A stretch of DNA of 64,000 nt from Luteirhabdus salina (GCA_025384855.1 JALAHT010000003.1:62001-126000); one strand, 5' to 3'; positions 1 through 9,159 are shown, counted from the first letter of the stretch. Notes: generated by a model not told the origin, from the letters alone. Numbers and translations are program-made.

Positions 1-604
1 CCGGCGATTTATAAGGAAACGTATTGCATAGTTGAAGGGATCCATTCTTCATCGCAATACAATCCAATGCTTCTTTTTGCACATGAATATATACTTCAGC
101 TTGGGAGGAAAAGCGTACGATGGGCCATAATGCATCTAATAATAGTGTTGTTGAATGAAAGTATGAAAAACTACCGAAAGTATCGAAAAAGTAGTTGTTC
201 ACATTTACATAAGGTATATAAACTACTGTTATGTCTTGATCTGAAAGCGCCTCATAAGCGATGTAATCTGTCGCTAAAATTTTGTTGTTGAATTTCAGAT
301 ACTCGCTTGCCTTCTCTGGTTCGAATAAGGGAGTAGGAACCAATGCGTACATATTGGTAGCATAAATAACACAGACGTCATCGACATCATGCTTCGAAAG
401 ATTATCGCTTTTTAGAAAAGATTCTATATCCGATAGAAGATCTTCTGGAGAAGGAGAAGTCGTATAGGGAATGGTGTCATACAGAAGTACTTCACGCCCT
501 CTATTACTAGATATTAAAAAAGAAAGTCCGGACAAGGATACTTGTACGGACAGTCTTTTCCCGGTTGGGGTATTGTTATTGCTGTTGCTCGTCGGCTGAG
601 TCAT
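1..604 (-). CDS. DUF3822 family protein (3' end beyond the window)
   Basis: The reading frame is open from an ATG at 604 to the left edge, giving the first 201 residues. After a Ser/Asn-rich N-terminus (TSNSNNNTPTG) come the conserved blocks LSVQVSLSGLSFLI, YLKFNNKIL and VYIPYVNVNNYFFDTFGSF, which I recognise as the Bacteroidota DUF3822 family (a probable sugar-kinase/actin-like ATPase-related fold of unknown function). The start lies inside the last codons of the upstream gene, overlapping it by 29 nt, so the two are probably translationally coupled. In related genomes the family usually sits beside an rRNA methyltransferase gene (rsmD); that would lie left of the edge and cannot be seen. 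Family assignment is from remembered motifs. Confidence 0.82.
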   Translation of the reverse strand, partial: MTQPTSNSNNNTPTGKRLSVQVSLSGLSFLISSNRGREVLLYDTIPYTTSPSPEDLLSDIESFLKSDNLSKHDVDDVCVIYATNMYALVPTPLFEPEKASEYLKFNNKILATDYIAYEALSDQDITVVYIPYVNVNNYFFDTFGSFSYFHSTTLLLDALWPIVRFSSQAEVYIHVQKEALDCIAMKNGSLQLCNTFPYKSP

Positions 605-1244
605 AAAGTTTCGGCCAGTTTCCATTGGTGTTGATTTCATTCATGGAACCTACCTTGATATATTCACCATTCACACCATCTACAGAAACTACCTGCTTCT
701 CCTGGTAAATAAGGTCCTTATCCATTCCTGTTAACACAACATCCTTCGTGATTTTTGCCTCAAATACTGAATACTCAGTATCATTTTTCATCAAAGTTCC
801 CGCTTCTAGATCAAAAGTAGCGTCAACACCATCAATAGGTACGTTCATCATACGCTTATAACGATCTGTTCCTTGATAAAGGGAGTCTCGAACAGGCGTA
901 AATCCTAAGGTGTCGATTAGAGATTCTTCAATAAAATACCCTTCATCGATACCGAAAGCTTTATTCTTTTCAACATCGGCATACACAGTATCGCGACGCT
1001 GGGTGATAGCAAATTCTGCTGTATCGATAAAACGAACTAAACTGTCGAAACTTCCGGTAAATTGTCCAGTAATTTCCTTATGGGCCAATTCCGCAACACG
1101 GATATCCTTAAGATTTTCGATTACTTTTCGATAGCGTCTTTCCTTTTCATTATTGAATTCATACGGTCCGCTGATGGAACTGTATACTTGATAACCCAAG
1201 AAAATAATAATTGCCCAAAGTACTAATTGGATGACAATTCTCAT
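576..1244 (-). CDS. Conserved flavobacterial hypothetical protein, N-terminal membrane anchor
   Basis: This 222-residue protein begins with a single hydrophobic helix (about residues 4-20, IVIQLVLWAIIIFLGYQVY) with few positive charges before it, then a soluble, charged domain without cysteines. That suggests a protein anchored in the inner membrane and facing the periplasm. I do not recognise a named domain. The helix followed by 'YRKVIENLKDIRVAELAHKEITGQFTGSFDSL' in outline resembles the N-terminal helix and processing region of pseudopilin-like proteins, but no prepilin cleavage motif is visible, so this is only a thought. It is the first gene of a two-gene minus-strand unit with the DUF3822 gene, which starts within its 3' end. 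Confidence 0.75.
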   Translation of the reverse strand: MRIVIQLVLWAIIIFLGYQVYSSISGPYEFNNEKERRYRKVIENLKDIRVAELAHKEITGQFTGSFDSLVRFIDTAEFAITQRRDTVYADVEKNKAFGIDEGYFIEESLIDTLGFTPVRDSLYQGTDRYKRMMNVPIDGVDATFDLEAGTLMKNDTEYSVFEAKITKDVVLTGMDKDLIYQEKQVVSVDGVNGEYIKVGSMNEINTNGNWPKLYDSADEQQQ

Positions 1245-1352
1245 TGTGTAGAAGTTTTATTAATGTATCGTAACTAGGTCTCTCGCAAAGCTACAATTTT
1301 TTTTGGTTTGTAAAATTATATTCTGAAAAAATCCTAGCTGCCTGCAAAACCG

Positions 1353-1360
1353 TAAGTTTG
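1353..1360 (+). promoter_or_regulatory. Possible -7 element (TAAGTTTG) of the helicase gene
   Basis: TAAGTTTG fits the Bacteroidota TAnnTTTG -7 consensus exactly. It lies only 4 nt before the first ATG (1365), so transcription would begin about at that codon; the mRNA may be nearly leaderless or start at the second ATG (1371). No good TTG is present at the -33 position, which lowers confidence. Confidence 0.3.
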
Positions 1361-1364
1361 CACC

Positions 1365-2795
1365 ATGAGCATGTCGCCATCCCAGTTTTATAGCCTGTTA
1401 AAGCACGATTTTCCGTTCGATCCAACCCAGACGCAAGAGGTGGCATTGAAGCAGTTAGCTGCATTTTCAACCAACGATCAAGAGGAGGAAATTTTTCTTT
1501 TGAAAGGATATGCGGGGACAGGAAAAACGACGATTGTTGGCGCTATGGTTAAAAACCTCTGGAAAATTAAACGCTCTAGTGTGCTAATGGCACCGACGGG
1601 ACGCGCAGCGAAGGTAATTAGTAACTATTCCAATAAGGAAGCTTTTACCATCCACCGTAAAATTTATATGCCCAAGTCTGAAAAAGGCGGAGGCGTTTCA
1701 TTTCGATTACAGAAAAATAAACATCGGAATGTACTTTTCATCGTAGATGAAGCCTCTATGATTCCCGATGTAAATCAGGATTCCAAAATGTATGAAAACG
1801 GCTCGTTACTCGACGACCTGATGGAGTACGTTTATAGTGGTCATAATTGTAAGTTGGTATTGATTGGCGATACGGCTCAGCTTCCACCGGTGCGACTAAC
1901 TATTAGTCCGGCACTCGATAAAAACTTTCTACAAAATCATTATTTCAAGAACGTAGTGCAAGTAGAATTGAACGAAGTGGTTCGTCAACAGCAGGATAGC
2001 GGTATCTTGTTGAATGCTACCGAACTTCGACAGCGATTAGCAGATGGCTTTTATGAAGACTTCAAGTTCGATATCAAAAATTTTAAAGATGTGGTACGTC
2101 CTTTCGATGGACAAGAATTAATGGACGCCATTAACGATGCGTATACACAGCTTGGAAATGAGGAGAGTGTTATTATCGTTCGTTCTAATAAAAGAGCAAA
2201 CTTATACAATCAAAACATCAGAAGTAGAATTCTATTTCAGGAGTCGGAACTTTCAGCTGGCGATTATTTGATGGTGGTAAAGAATAATTATTTCTGGGTG
2301 AAGCCACATTCCGAAGCGGGTTTTATTGCAAACGGCGATATTATTAAGGTGCTCGAAATATATGGTTTTAAAGATCTGTATGGTTTCCGCTTTGCGGAAG
2401 TATTGGTACAGATGGTCGATTACCCAAAAATGAAACCCCTCGAAACCGTCTTGTTACTTGATACCTTAACCTCAGAATCACCTTCGCTATCGTATGATGA
2501 ATCCAACCGTCTGTATCAAGAGGTGAAAAAGGATTATGCTAAAGAGAAATCAAACTATAAGAAGTTCCTTTCCATAAAGAAAAACAGATATTTCAATGCG
2601 TTACAGGTCAAATTTTCATATGCCATTACATGTCATAAATCGCAAGGTGGGCAATGGAATACCGTTTTTGTAGAGCAACCTTATTTACCAGAAGGAGTCA
2701 GCAAAGAATATCTTCGATGGCTCTATACAGCTATCACTAGAGCGGAGAAAAAACTATACTTAATTGGTTTTAAAAATGAGTTTTTTGTAGATTAG
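1365..2795 (+). CDS. ATP-dependent RecD-like DNA helicase (superfamily 1)
   Basis: The 476-residue protein has the motor motifs of an SF1B helicase: Walker A GYAGTGKTT (residues 48-56), Walker B with DE at 128-129 (FIVDEASM), the GDTAQLPPV motif III (about 169-176), and a C-terminal UvrD_C_2-type part with YAITCHKSQGGQW and LYTAITRAEKKL (about 415-470). It lacks the extra N-terminal domains of RecD2, so it is the short flavobacterial form. Expected role: 5'-3' DNA unwinding in repair or replication-fork processing in the cytoplasm. A second ATG lies two codons in (1371). The next gene follows closely on the same strand. Confidence 0.9.
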   Translation: MSMSPSQFYSLLKHDFPFDPTQTQEVALKQLAAFSTNDQEEEIFLLKGYAGTGKTTIVGAMVKNLWKIKRSSVLMAPTGRAAKVISNYSNKEAFTIHRKIYMPKSEKGGGVSFRLQKNKHRNVLFIVDEASMIPDVNQDSKMYENGSLLDDLMEYVYSGHNCKLVLIGDTAQLPPVRLTISPALDKNFLQNHYFKNVVQVELNEVVRQQQDSGILLNATELRQRLADGFYEDFKFDIKNFKDVVRPFDGQELMDAINDAYTQLGNEESVIIVRSNKRANLYNQNIRSRILFQESELSAGDYLMVVKNNYFWVKPHSEAGFIANGDIIKVLEIYGFKDLYGFRFAEVLVQMVDYPKMKPLETVLLLDTLTSESPSLSYDESNRLYQEVKKDYAKEKSNYKKFLSIKKNRYFNALQVKFSYAITCHKSQGGQWNTVFVEQPYLPEGVSKEYLRWLYTAITRAEKKLYLIGFKNEFFVD

Positions 2796-2802
2796 TAGTG
2801 CT

Positions 2803-3381
2803 TTGGAGGTAACTACTACATTGGTAAGTATCTGTTTAGGAGTCGGCTTAGCTACTGCAGCCGGCTTTCGCATCTTTCTCCCCTTACTAGCCACGAGCCT
2901 GGCGGCCTATTTCGATTTTATCGCCCTCAATGATTCCTGGGCCTGGCTTGGAAGCCTAACAGCCGTTTTCACTTTTGGCGTGGCGGCATTAGTGGAAACC
3001 GCAGCTTTCTATATTCCTTGGGTCGATAATTTGTTAGATACCATTGCTCTTCCCATAGCGACCTTAGCAGGAACTATTATTATGGTTGCAACTATTAGCG
3101 ATGTAGATCCGGCATTAACATGGATTTTAGCAATCATTGCGGGAGGGGGGACCGCAGCTATAGTAAAAGGAAACGCCGCTGTGGTACGTGCTGGAAGTAC
3201 CGCCACTACTGGAGGTGTGGGTAATCCTATCGTAACAACGGTCGAAACAGGCACGGCCACTATCCTCTCTGCAGCTTCGGTATTCGTTCCGATATTGGCC
3301 GCTGCCATGGCTTTGATACTTTTGTTGATTATTATTCGATTTTATAAAAAGCTTCGCAAAAAGCGTCCGTCAGCTCGCTAA
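2803..3381 (+). CDS. DUF4126 family integral membrane protein
   Basis: The 192-residue, very hydrophobic protein starts with a helix containing GVGLATAAGFRIFLPLL and has about five membrane segments, ending in a basic tail (FYKKLRKKRPSAR) that should be cytoplasmic. The first block and the Gly/Thr-rich middle segment (VRAGSTATTGGVGNPIV) match DUF4126, a family of unknown function, possibly a transporter. There is no ATG: TTG at 2803 gives the longest form, but TTG at 2821, 11 nt after a GGAGG sequence (2805-2809), starts nearer where family members usually begin (VSICLG). The gene follows the helicase stop by only 7 nt. Confidence 0.8.
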   Translation: MEVTTTLVSICLGVGLATAAGFRIFLPLLATSLAAYFDFIALNDSWAWLGSLTAVFTFGVAALVETAAFYIPWVDNLLDTIALPIATLAGTIIMVATISDVDPALTWILAIIAGGGTAAIVKGNAAVVRAGSTATTGGVGNPIVTTVETGTATILSAASVFVPILAAAMALILLLIIIRFYKKLRKKRPSAR

Positions 3382-3421
3382 TCTTTATATTTTTGAGGAG
3401 TAAACCGTAAACCTATATTTC

Positions 3422-5251
3422 TTGAAAATAATAGCTATGATTCCCGCCCGATATGGGGCATCTCGATTTCCAGGAAAACTAATGCAGGATTTGGGTGGAA
3501 AACCCGTGATCGTACGAACGTATGAAGCAGCTGTGAACACCCAACTATTCGATGCGGTGTATGTTGTTACCGATAGCGATGTTATCTTTAATGAAATTGA
3601 AGCTATAGGCGGGAAGGCCATTATGAGTGAAAAGGAACACGAATGTGGGAGCGATCGTATTGCCGAAGCGGTAGCGAATATGGATATCGATATCGTAGTA
3701 AATGTGCAAGGAGATGAACCCTTTACTAGTAAAGCCGGTTTAGAAAAAGTCCTTCAAGTATTTAAAGAGTCAGATGCCGAAAAAATAGACCTTGCTTCTT
3801 TAATGACGCCCATTCACGATTGGAAGGAAATTAGCGATCCCAATACGGTTAAAGTGATAGTAGATCAAAATCGGTTTGCCCTTTACTTTTCCCGTTCTCC
3901 CATTCCATATCCTAGAGACAAAAAGACGAATACGCAATATTACAAGCACAAGGGTATTTATGCTTTCCGAAAGGATGCCTTAATGGATTTCTATAGGTTA
4001 CCGATGCGGGAACTGGAAGCGGCCGAGAAAATTGAGTGTTTACGCTATTTGGAATATGGAAAGAATATTAAAATGGCCGTTACTACCGAGCAAGGCGTTG
4101 AGATTGATACGCCAGAGGATTTGGTGAAAGCAAATAAGCTTTTGCAAGAAGGGGAAGGTAGCGATAAGAAAAAACTGTTTAAGAACTTTCCTATGGTGCC
4201 AAAGGTGGTTTTTGGCGCAGGTAGCTTCGACCAATTGGGCACTATCTTAGCCGAGAAACGAAAGCAAGAAAAACCATTTGTTTTTTTAGTGGATGATGTT
4301 TTTGAAAACAATGCCGAATTCACCACACGTATTCCTTCACATGAAAGCGACCTGCTCATTTTTGTTTCTTCTGAAGAAGAGCCAAAGACAAAACAAGTCG
4401 ATGCCTTGGTTTCTCAAATTAAGGGAACATTTGAAAAAGGCGTATCTGGCGTTATTGGAGTTGGTGGCGGGACGATCTTAGACCTTGCCAAAGCTACTTC
4501 GATCTTGTTAACAAATCCAGGAAAGGCCGCCGATTACCAAGGCTGGGATTTGGTCTATAAAAAAGCCATATATCATGTGGGAGTACCTACTATTTCCGGA
4601 ACCGGCGCTGAAGTATCACGGACTGCCGTTCTAACCGGTCCCGTTCGAAAACTTGGGATTAATAGCGATTATACGCCCTTCGACCAAGTTATACTCGATC
4701 CAGATCTTACCAAAACCGTCCCAAATAATCAATGGTTTTATACCGGAATGGACTGTTTTATCCACTGCGTGGAATCGCTTAACGGCACTTTCTTAAATGC
4801 CTTTAGCGAGAGTTATGGTGAAAAGGCCTACGAATTATGTTTAGAGATCTTCAACGATACAAAACTGTCTAAAACAGAAGCTAGGGCTAAATTGATGATG
4901 GCTTCTTGGCATGGTGGAATGAGTATTGCCTATTCACAGGTTGGAGTAGCACATGCCATGAGCTATGGATTGTCTTACGTGCTGGGAACGAAGCACGGAA
5001 TTGGAAATTGTATTGTTTTCAACCAGCTTGAAGACTACTACCCAAAAGATGTTTTGCTCTTCAAGGAAATGGTCAAAAAACACCGTATCGATATTCCTTC
5101 AGGGGTTTGTGCAGAATGTTCTGAAGCTGATATCAATACTATGATTGACATTGCGTTAGGATTAACTCCGTTATGGGAGAATGCATTGGGCGTGGATTGG
5201 GAGACTAAAATCGATCGCGAGACATTGTACACGCTTTACAGGAAAATGTAA
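3422..5251 (+). CDS. kdsB: Fusion of CMP-Kdo synthetase (KdsB) and Kdo 8-oxidase (KdnB)
   Basis: Two enzymes are joined in one 609-residue frame starting at TTG 3422. Residues 1-243 are Kds[13 protein letters not shown] (8-19), NVQGDEPF (94-101) and YKHKGIYAF (174-182); it couples Kdo-type sugar to CMP for LPS core synthesis. Residues about 257-609 are an iron-type alcohol dehydrogenase with the nucleotide loop GVGGGTILD (346-354), [12 protein letters not shown], and metal-site Asp/His in [14 protein letters not shown] and TKHGIGN. It matches KdnB, which oxidises the C8 hydroxyl of Kdo as the first step to 8-amino-Kdo. The linker is short ([11 protein letters not shown]). The partner aminotransferase KdnA is not in this window. 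The stop overlaps the next start (TAATG). Confidence 0.88.
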   Translation: MKIIAMIPARYGASRFPGKLMQDLGGKPVIVRTYEAAVNTQLFDAVYVVTDSDVIFNEIEAIGGKAIMSEKEHECGSDRIAEAVANMDIDIVVNVQGDEPFTSKAGLEKVLQVFKESDAEKIDLASLMTPIHDWKEISDPNTVKVIVDQNRFALYFSRSPIPYPRDKKTNTQYYKHKGIYAFRKDALMDFYRLPMRELEAAEKIECLRYLEYGKNIKMAVTTEQGVEIDTPEDLVKANKLLQEGEGSDKKKLFKNFPMVPKVVFGAGSFDQLGTILAEKRKQEKPFVFLVDDVFENNAEFTTRIPSHESDLLIFVSSEEEPKTKQVDALVSQIKGTFEKGVSGVIGVGGGTILDLAKATSILLTNPGKAADYQGWDLVYKKAIYHVGVPTISGTGAEVSRTAVLTGPVRKLGINSDYTPFDQVILDPDLTKTVPNNQWFYTGMDCFIHCVESLNGTFLNAFSESYGEKAYELCLEIFNDTKLSKTEARAKLMMASWHGGMSIAYSQVGVAHAMSYGLSYVLGTKHGIGNCIVFNQLEDYYPKDVLLFKEMVKKHRIDIPSGVCAECSEADINTMIDIALGLTPLWENALGVDWETKIDRETLYTLYRKM

Positions 5252-5787
5252 TGGGGTTCATCAAATGGATTTTCAATAACGTATTGGGGTGGAAAATGGA
5301 AGGCACCTTTAATCCCGCTATAAAGAAAGCAGTCGTTATTGTGGCACCGCATACAAGCTGGCATGACTTTTACATCGGGGCATTTGCGAGAAACATCTCA
5401 AAAACAGAAATTCACTTTATCGCTAAAAAGGAATTGTTCCGATTTCCTTTCGGGTGGTATTTCCGATGGATGGGCGGATCGCCGCTAGATCGTACTCCGG
5501 GACAAAACAAAGTAGAGGCAATAGCAAAATTGTTTGCTGAAAAGGACGAATTTCGATTGGCATTGGCCCCTGAGGGCACCCGTAAAAAAGTGCAACAATG
5601 GAAAACCGGATTCTATTATATTGCGCTTGCTGCTGAAGTGCCCATTTATCCAGTTTCCTTCGATTACGGAAAGAAATTGGTTACGATTCATGCCCCATAT
5701 TATCCTACGGGAAATATGAGTAGCGATCTAAACAAAATCCATACGTGTTATGAATCGGTGGTAGGAAAAATTCCTAAATACACCTAA
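5251..5787 (+). CDS. Lysophospholipid acyltransferase family protein
   Basis: The 178-residue protein carries the acyltransferase HX4D motif in VAPHTSWHDFYIGA (about residues 32-45), then a block around GGSPLDR and the APEGTR motif (about 109-114), as in PlsC-like 1-acyl-glycerol-3-phosphate acyltransferases. It is shorter than PlsC and lacks a clear N-terminal membrane helix, so it belongs to the short PlsC-like family often seen in Bacteroidota; the substrate is not known. Its ATG overlaps the stop of the KdsB-KdnB gene, so the two are probably translationally coupled; a role in lipid A or membrane lipid acylation is an inference from that. Confidence 0.82.
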   Translation: MGFIKWIFNNVLGWKMEGTFNPAIKKAVVIVAPHTSWHDFYIGAFARNISKTEIHFIAKKELFRFPFGWYFRWMGGSPLDRTPGQNKVEAIAKLFAEKDEFRLALAPEGTRKKVQQWKTGFYYIALAAEVPIYPVSFDYGKKLVTIHAPYYPTGNMSSDLNKIHTCYESVVGKIPKYT

Positions 5788-5797
5788 AAAAATAAGG

Positions 5798-6232
5798 TTA
5801 GTTCTGGTAGTTAAACTTTTTGCCACCATCCTGAACCTCGATTTTCACGATGCTGTCAAGGGGAATTTGCCTAGAAAGGCCTGCGATAAATCGAGAGCGT
5901 TCTGCTTTCAATGTATCATTTTCCAAATAAACAGTATCAAAATAGAACTTATACCGTTTTCCATTAACGTGGGTAACGCGCATTTCAATTGATGGAGAAT
6001 TAGTTAGATAGGTTCTTTTTCCATCTTCGTTTATCACAATCAGCCTGTCGATATTATTTGCTGGATAGGTAAGGCTGCCATACGTAAGTGGGTTGTTGAT
6101 TTCCGCAGATCGCATGTTTTCTTCTGCAGCATCGACCATTTGACTGTTAAAACTTTCGACGGGAATGGTGTAAGTAGTGCAGGAAACCAATGCCATTGCA
6201 GCGATTCCTAGTAGGTAATATTTATAATTCAA
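5798..6232 (-). CDS. Small lipoprotein of unknown function
   Basis: A 144-residue protein with a short lipoprotein signal: MNYKYYLLGIAAMALVSC, lipobox LVSC with Cys18 as the predicted lipidated residue. The mature part has no recognised domain; it contains alternating charged and hydrophobic strands (for example RLIVINEDGKRTYLTNSPSIEMRV), suggesting a small beta-rich fold. It is expected to sit in the inner or outer membrane facing the periplasm. It converges on the acyltransferase gene, leaving only 10 nt between the two stops, and follows yebC on the minus strand. Confidence 0.72.
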   Translation of the reverse strand: MNYKYYLLGIAAMALVSCTTYTIPVESFNSQMVDAAEENMRSAEINNPLTYGSLTYPANNIDRLIVINEDGKRTYLTNSPSIEMRVTHVNGKRYKFYFDTVYLENDTLKAERSRFIAGLSRQIPLDSIVKIEVQDGGKKFNYQN

Positions 6233-6275
6233 GGTTAAAAGTAACTAATAGTTGATAGGTAGTGATATTGTATTC

Positions 6276-6986
6276 TTATTCTTCCATCGTATGATATACG
6301 TTTTGTACATCATCATCCTCTTCAATCTTTTCTAATAACTTTTCAACATCTGCTGCTTCTTCTTCCGATAGCTTTTTGGTTACTTGAGGAATACGCTCAA
6401 ATCCGGACGATAGGATTTCAATATTGTTGCTTTCCAAATATGCTTGAATCGCACCAAAACTTTCAAAAGGAGCATAAATCATAACACCGTCTTCATCTTC
6501 AAAGATTTCTTCGACACCATGATCAATTAACTCTAACTCCAATTCTTCCAGATCGATACCTTCACCATTAATCCTAAAGTTACAGGTATGGTCAAACATA
6601 AAGGATACAGAACCTGAAGTTCCCATACTACCATCGCATTTGTTGAAGTAAGAGCGAATATTCGCGACGGTACGGGTGTTGTTATCGGTAGCGGTTTCAA
6701 TCAGTATGGCAATACCATGGGGTGCGTAGCCTTCAAATAAAACCTCCTTGAAATCGCCCTGACTTTTATCGGAAGCGCGTTTAATAGCGCGTTCGATGTT
6801 ATCTTTCGGCATGTTCACCGATTTGGCATTTTGAATCACAGCACGAAGTCGCGCGTTCGTATCAGGATCGGGACCACCTTCCTTAACGGCCATTACGATA
6901 TCTTTTCCAATTCTTGTGAAAGCCTTCGACATTGCTGCCCAACGCTTCATCTTACGTGCCTTTCGGAACTCAAATGCTCTTCCCAT
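6276..6986 (-). CDS. yebC: YebC/PmpR family regulator
   Basis: The 236-residue protein starts with the family's basic block MGRAFEFRKARKMKRWAAMSKAFTRIGK in outline (GRAFE... K..RWA.MSK.F..I.K..), followed by RLRAVIQNAKSVNMPKDNIERAIKRA and EGYAPHGIAILIE, both typical of YebC. Family members act as DNA-binding regulators, and some act in translation by relieving ribosome stalling at proline stretches (YebC-type factor); which role applies cannot be told here. The C-terminal third is acidic (DVEKLLEKIEEDDDVQNVY), as usual. Full length. Confidence 0.93.
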   Translation of the reverse strand: MGRAFEFRKARKMKRWAAMSKAFTRIGKDIVMAVKEGGPDPDTNARLRAVIQNAKSVNMPKDNIERAIKRASDKSQGDFKEVLFEGYAPHGIAILIETATDNNTRTVANIRSYFNKCDGSMGTSGSVSFMFDHTCNFRINGEGIDLEELELELIDHGVEEIFEDEDGVMIYAPFESFGAIQAYLESNNIEILSSGFERIPQVTKKLSEEEAADVEKLLEKIEEDDDVQNVYHTMEE

Positions 6987-7090
6987 AATTGTTATTTAAA
7001 CGCCAATTCTATTGGCTAAAATCCGGCGTCAAATATATAAAATCCTACGTTATGCCCGCATGATAATCATCAGAAGAGCAATTGGAATGC

Positions 7091-7369
7091 TTATCCCACT
7101 AATTCATCTATTTTTTTGGCAAGCTTGAAGTCTTTATCGGTGACGCCGTTAACGTCGTGTGTGGAGAGTGAAATTTCCAAGTTGTTGTAAACATTGGTCC
7201 ATTCTGGGTGGTGTTGCTGGGCTTCCGCTTCAAAGGCAATCCGTGTCATTGCGGAGAAAGCTTCCTTGAAATTTTCAAACTCGAAGGCTGTTCGAATGGC
7301 ACCTTCGGAATATTCCCAGTCCATATCTTTCAATTTCTCTTGAATTTCAGATTCTGATAACGCTTTCAT
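7091..7369 (-). CDS. phhB: 4a-hydroxytetrahydrobiopterin dehydratase
   Basis: A 92-residue pterin-4a-carbinolamine dehydratase. The active-site motif is HHPEW (His53, His54, Trp57), with the second catalytic region STHDVNGVTDKDFKLAKKID (His71). The enzyme dehydrates 4a-hydroxy-tetrahydrobiopterin, recycling the cofactor of aromatic amino acid hydroxylases; the hydroxylase itself is not in this window. The gene follows the SDR-like gene with a 10-nt gap and may be co-transcribed with it and the genes upstream. Confidence 0.93.
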   Translation of the reverse strand: MKALSESEIQEKLKDMDWEYSEGAIRTAFEFENFKEAFSAMTRIAFEAEAQQHHPEWTNVYNNLEISLSTHDVNGVTDKDFKLAKKIDELVG

Positions 7370-7379
7370 ACTACTATTT

Positions 7380-8231
7380 TTAGGGTTTGAATGTTTCGAT
7401 GGCTTCCTTCAATGTACAATCTTCTACTACCGCTGAAACAGTAATGCTATAGGTTTCAGGTAACAGCTGATACTTGGGAAGTATCGCATCGTATTCATCT
7501 TCATTTCTAGTGAAGACACTTTTAAAAATAGGCATTTCGTCACCTAATTTCTCACAAATTTCCCTTAAAAAGTCCTCATGATGAACCATATCTGAACTCG
7601 CAAGATGAAAATAACCGGTCAATTCCTGGTTGATGATGTAGTGAAGTTGTTGCGCTATCTTCTGCGGAATGGTAACACTGATGGCTTTATTTGGAAAAAC
7701 CTCGTAGGTCGCCTGATGCCGAATGGCCTGTCGTAATTGCATCATGGAAGGGGAGTGTACTCCAAAGATATAGGGTAGTCGCGCAATACAGGACTGATTC
7801 GGGAGTAACTCGTTTACCAATTTCTCAACGGCTGCTTTTCGCTTTCCTAGTGAAGTGTCCGATAGGGTGGGATCATATTCATAAGATGGATGTTCGCGTT
7901 GCGCACTGAACACTTCATGGGTGGAAAGGAAAATGAGTCGAGCATCCGAAAATCGGGCGACGTAAGAACTTATATCTCGATGTGACTGTAATTCGGCTTC
8001 CGTAGTAGCATTGAAGCAGGAAATGACGATACTTGGTTGCACCTTCTCCAAGAGGGAAGTAATGGAGTCCTTTTCAGCGCAGTATTGAAAAAAGGCTTGA
8101 TTTTCCTCGTATCTTCCGCTTTGCTCACAATATGTCCCATAGCTATCGTAATAGGCCCGTAATTCGCTGTACAAATAAGAGCCCACAAAGCCACTACCCC
8201 CGAGGATTAAAATTCGATGCTTACCAATCAT
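7380..8231 (-). CDS. NAD(P)-dependent epimerase/RmlD-like protein with altered active site
   Basis: A 283-residue extended-SDR fold. The nucleotide-binding loop ILGGSGFVGSYL is at residues 9-20, followed by the SCFNA and FLSTHEVFS strands that match RmlD (dTDP-4-dehydrorhamnose reductase; there 'STDYVF'). At the place of the catalytic YxxxK the sequence is SLGKRKAAVEKL: Leu128 replaces the tyrosine, while Lys132 is kept. It may be a non-catalytic relative or use another acid; its substrate is unknown. It lies between phhB and glsA on the same strand with short gaps, which gives no obvious pathway link. Confidence 0.72.
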   Translation of the reverse strand: MIGKHRILILGGSGFVGSYLYSELRAYYDSYGTYCEQSGRYEENQAFFQYCAEKDSITSLLEKVQPSIVISCFNATTEAELQSHRDISSYVARFSDARLIFLSTHEVFSAQREHPSYEYDPTLSDTSLGKRKAAVEKLVNELLPNQSCIARLPYIFGVHSPSMMQLRQAIRHQATYEVFPNKAISVTIPQKIAQQLHYIINQELTGYFHLASSDMVHHEDFLREICEKLGDEMPIFKSVFTRNEDEYDAILPKYQLLPETYSITVSAVVEDCTLKEAIETFKP

Positions 8232-8244
8232 ATCTTACTAACGC

Positions 8245-9159
8245 TTAAAATATAGATAGATTGGTTTGGGTGGTGAATTCTTCTAGCGCTAGCATACCTA
8301 AGTAACTGTTTCCTTTTTCATTTAGGCCTGGCGACCAGCACGTAATGGTGAACTCGTTGGGAAGTAAGGCAACGATACCTCCGCCTACACCACTTTTCCC
8401 GGGCAAGCCCACTTCGAAGGCGAATTCCCCAGCTTCGTCATAAAAGCCACAGGTAAGCATGATGGCATTGATACGCTTTACCTGATTGAGCGTGAGTTGA
8501 GAATTTCCCCGCATACATTTACCACGATTGGCAAAAAGATAAAAGGCATCCGAAAGTTGTTTGCAGTTCATTTCAATAGAACACTGGTGGAAGTAGAAGT
8601 CTAATACGCGCTCTACATCGTTTTCAAGGTTATCGAAAGACTTCAGTAAATTGGCGGCGGCATAGTTTCGAAAGCCCGTTTCCGCTTCATTAGCCGCCAC
8701 TTTAATGTTATATTGAATGGTTTGGTCGCCCGTTACATCGCGTACGAATTGAAGAAATTCTTCTTTTGGCTCCTCTAATAATGTCACCAACATATCGGCA
8801 ATAACAATTGCTCCAGAGTTTATAAATGGATTGCGGGGAATTCCATTTTCCATTTCCAATAGTGAAAGATGGTTGAAAGGGTTTCCCGAAGGTTCTACAT
8901 CTAAACGCCGAAATACTTGGTTCTTTAACCTAGCAAAAGCCATGGCAAAAGACAAAACCTTTGAAATACTCTGAATGGAAAACGGCTTGTCCCAGTCGCC
9001 TACACAAAAATTTTCGCCCTTAATTCGGTTTAGGTAAATCCCGAATTTTTCCTTTGGAACGTTGGCCAATTCTGGAATGTAGGAGGCTACTTTCCCCTTG
9101 TCCACACGTTTCTGTAGCTTTACATAAATAGCGTCGAGTATTTCTTGATAATCAATCAT
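8245..9159 (-). CDS. glsA: Glutaminase A
   Basis: The 304-residue protein is a serine-dependent glutaminase of the beta-lactamase-like fold that hydrolyses glutamine to glutamate and ammonia. The catalytic SxxK is in SIQSISKVLSFA (Ser64-Lys67), and other conserved blocks are GIPRNPFINSGAIV, NYAAANLLKSF, GLPGKSGVGGGIVALLPN and ITCWSPGLNEKGNS. Length is that of bacterial GlsA, without the STAS or ankyrin extensions found in some relatives. Its ATG abuts the end of gcvT (the coding regions share position 9159), so co-translation is likely. Confidence 0.94.
   Translation of the reverse strand: MIDYQEILDAIYVKLQKRVDKGKVASYIPELANVPKEKFGIYLNRIKGENFCVGDWDKPFSIQSISKVLSFAMAFARLKNQVFRRLDVEPSGNPFNHLSLLEMENGIPRNPFINSGAIVIADMLVTLLEEPKEEFLQFVRDVTGDQTIQYNIKVAANEAETGFRNYAAANLLKSFDNLENDVERVLDFYFHQCSIEMNCKQLSDAFYLFANRGKCMRGNSQLTLNQVKRINAIMLTCGFYDEAGEFAFEVGLPGKSGVGGGIVALLPNEFTITCWSPGLNEKGNSYLGMLALEEFTTQTNLSIF

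Noticed and set aside
526-551. Hairpin GTCCGGACAAG/CTTGTACGGAC with a T-run on the minus strand, resembling a terminator after the 222-residue gene.
   Set aside because: It lies inside the DUF3822 coding frame (codons for LSVQVSLSGLSF), which starts at 604; the match is coding sequence.
4045-4359. 104-codon minus-strand frame opposite the KdsB-KdnB linker.
   Set aside because: Antisense shadow; no start signal, no domain, and it overlaps conserved coding sequence.
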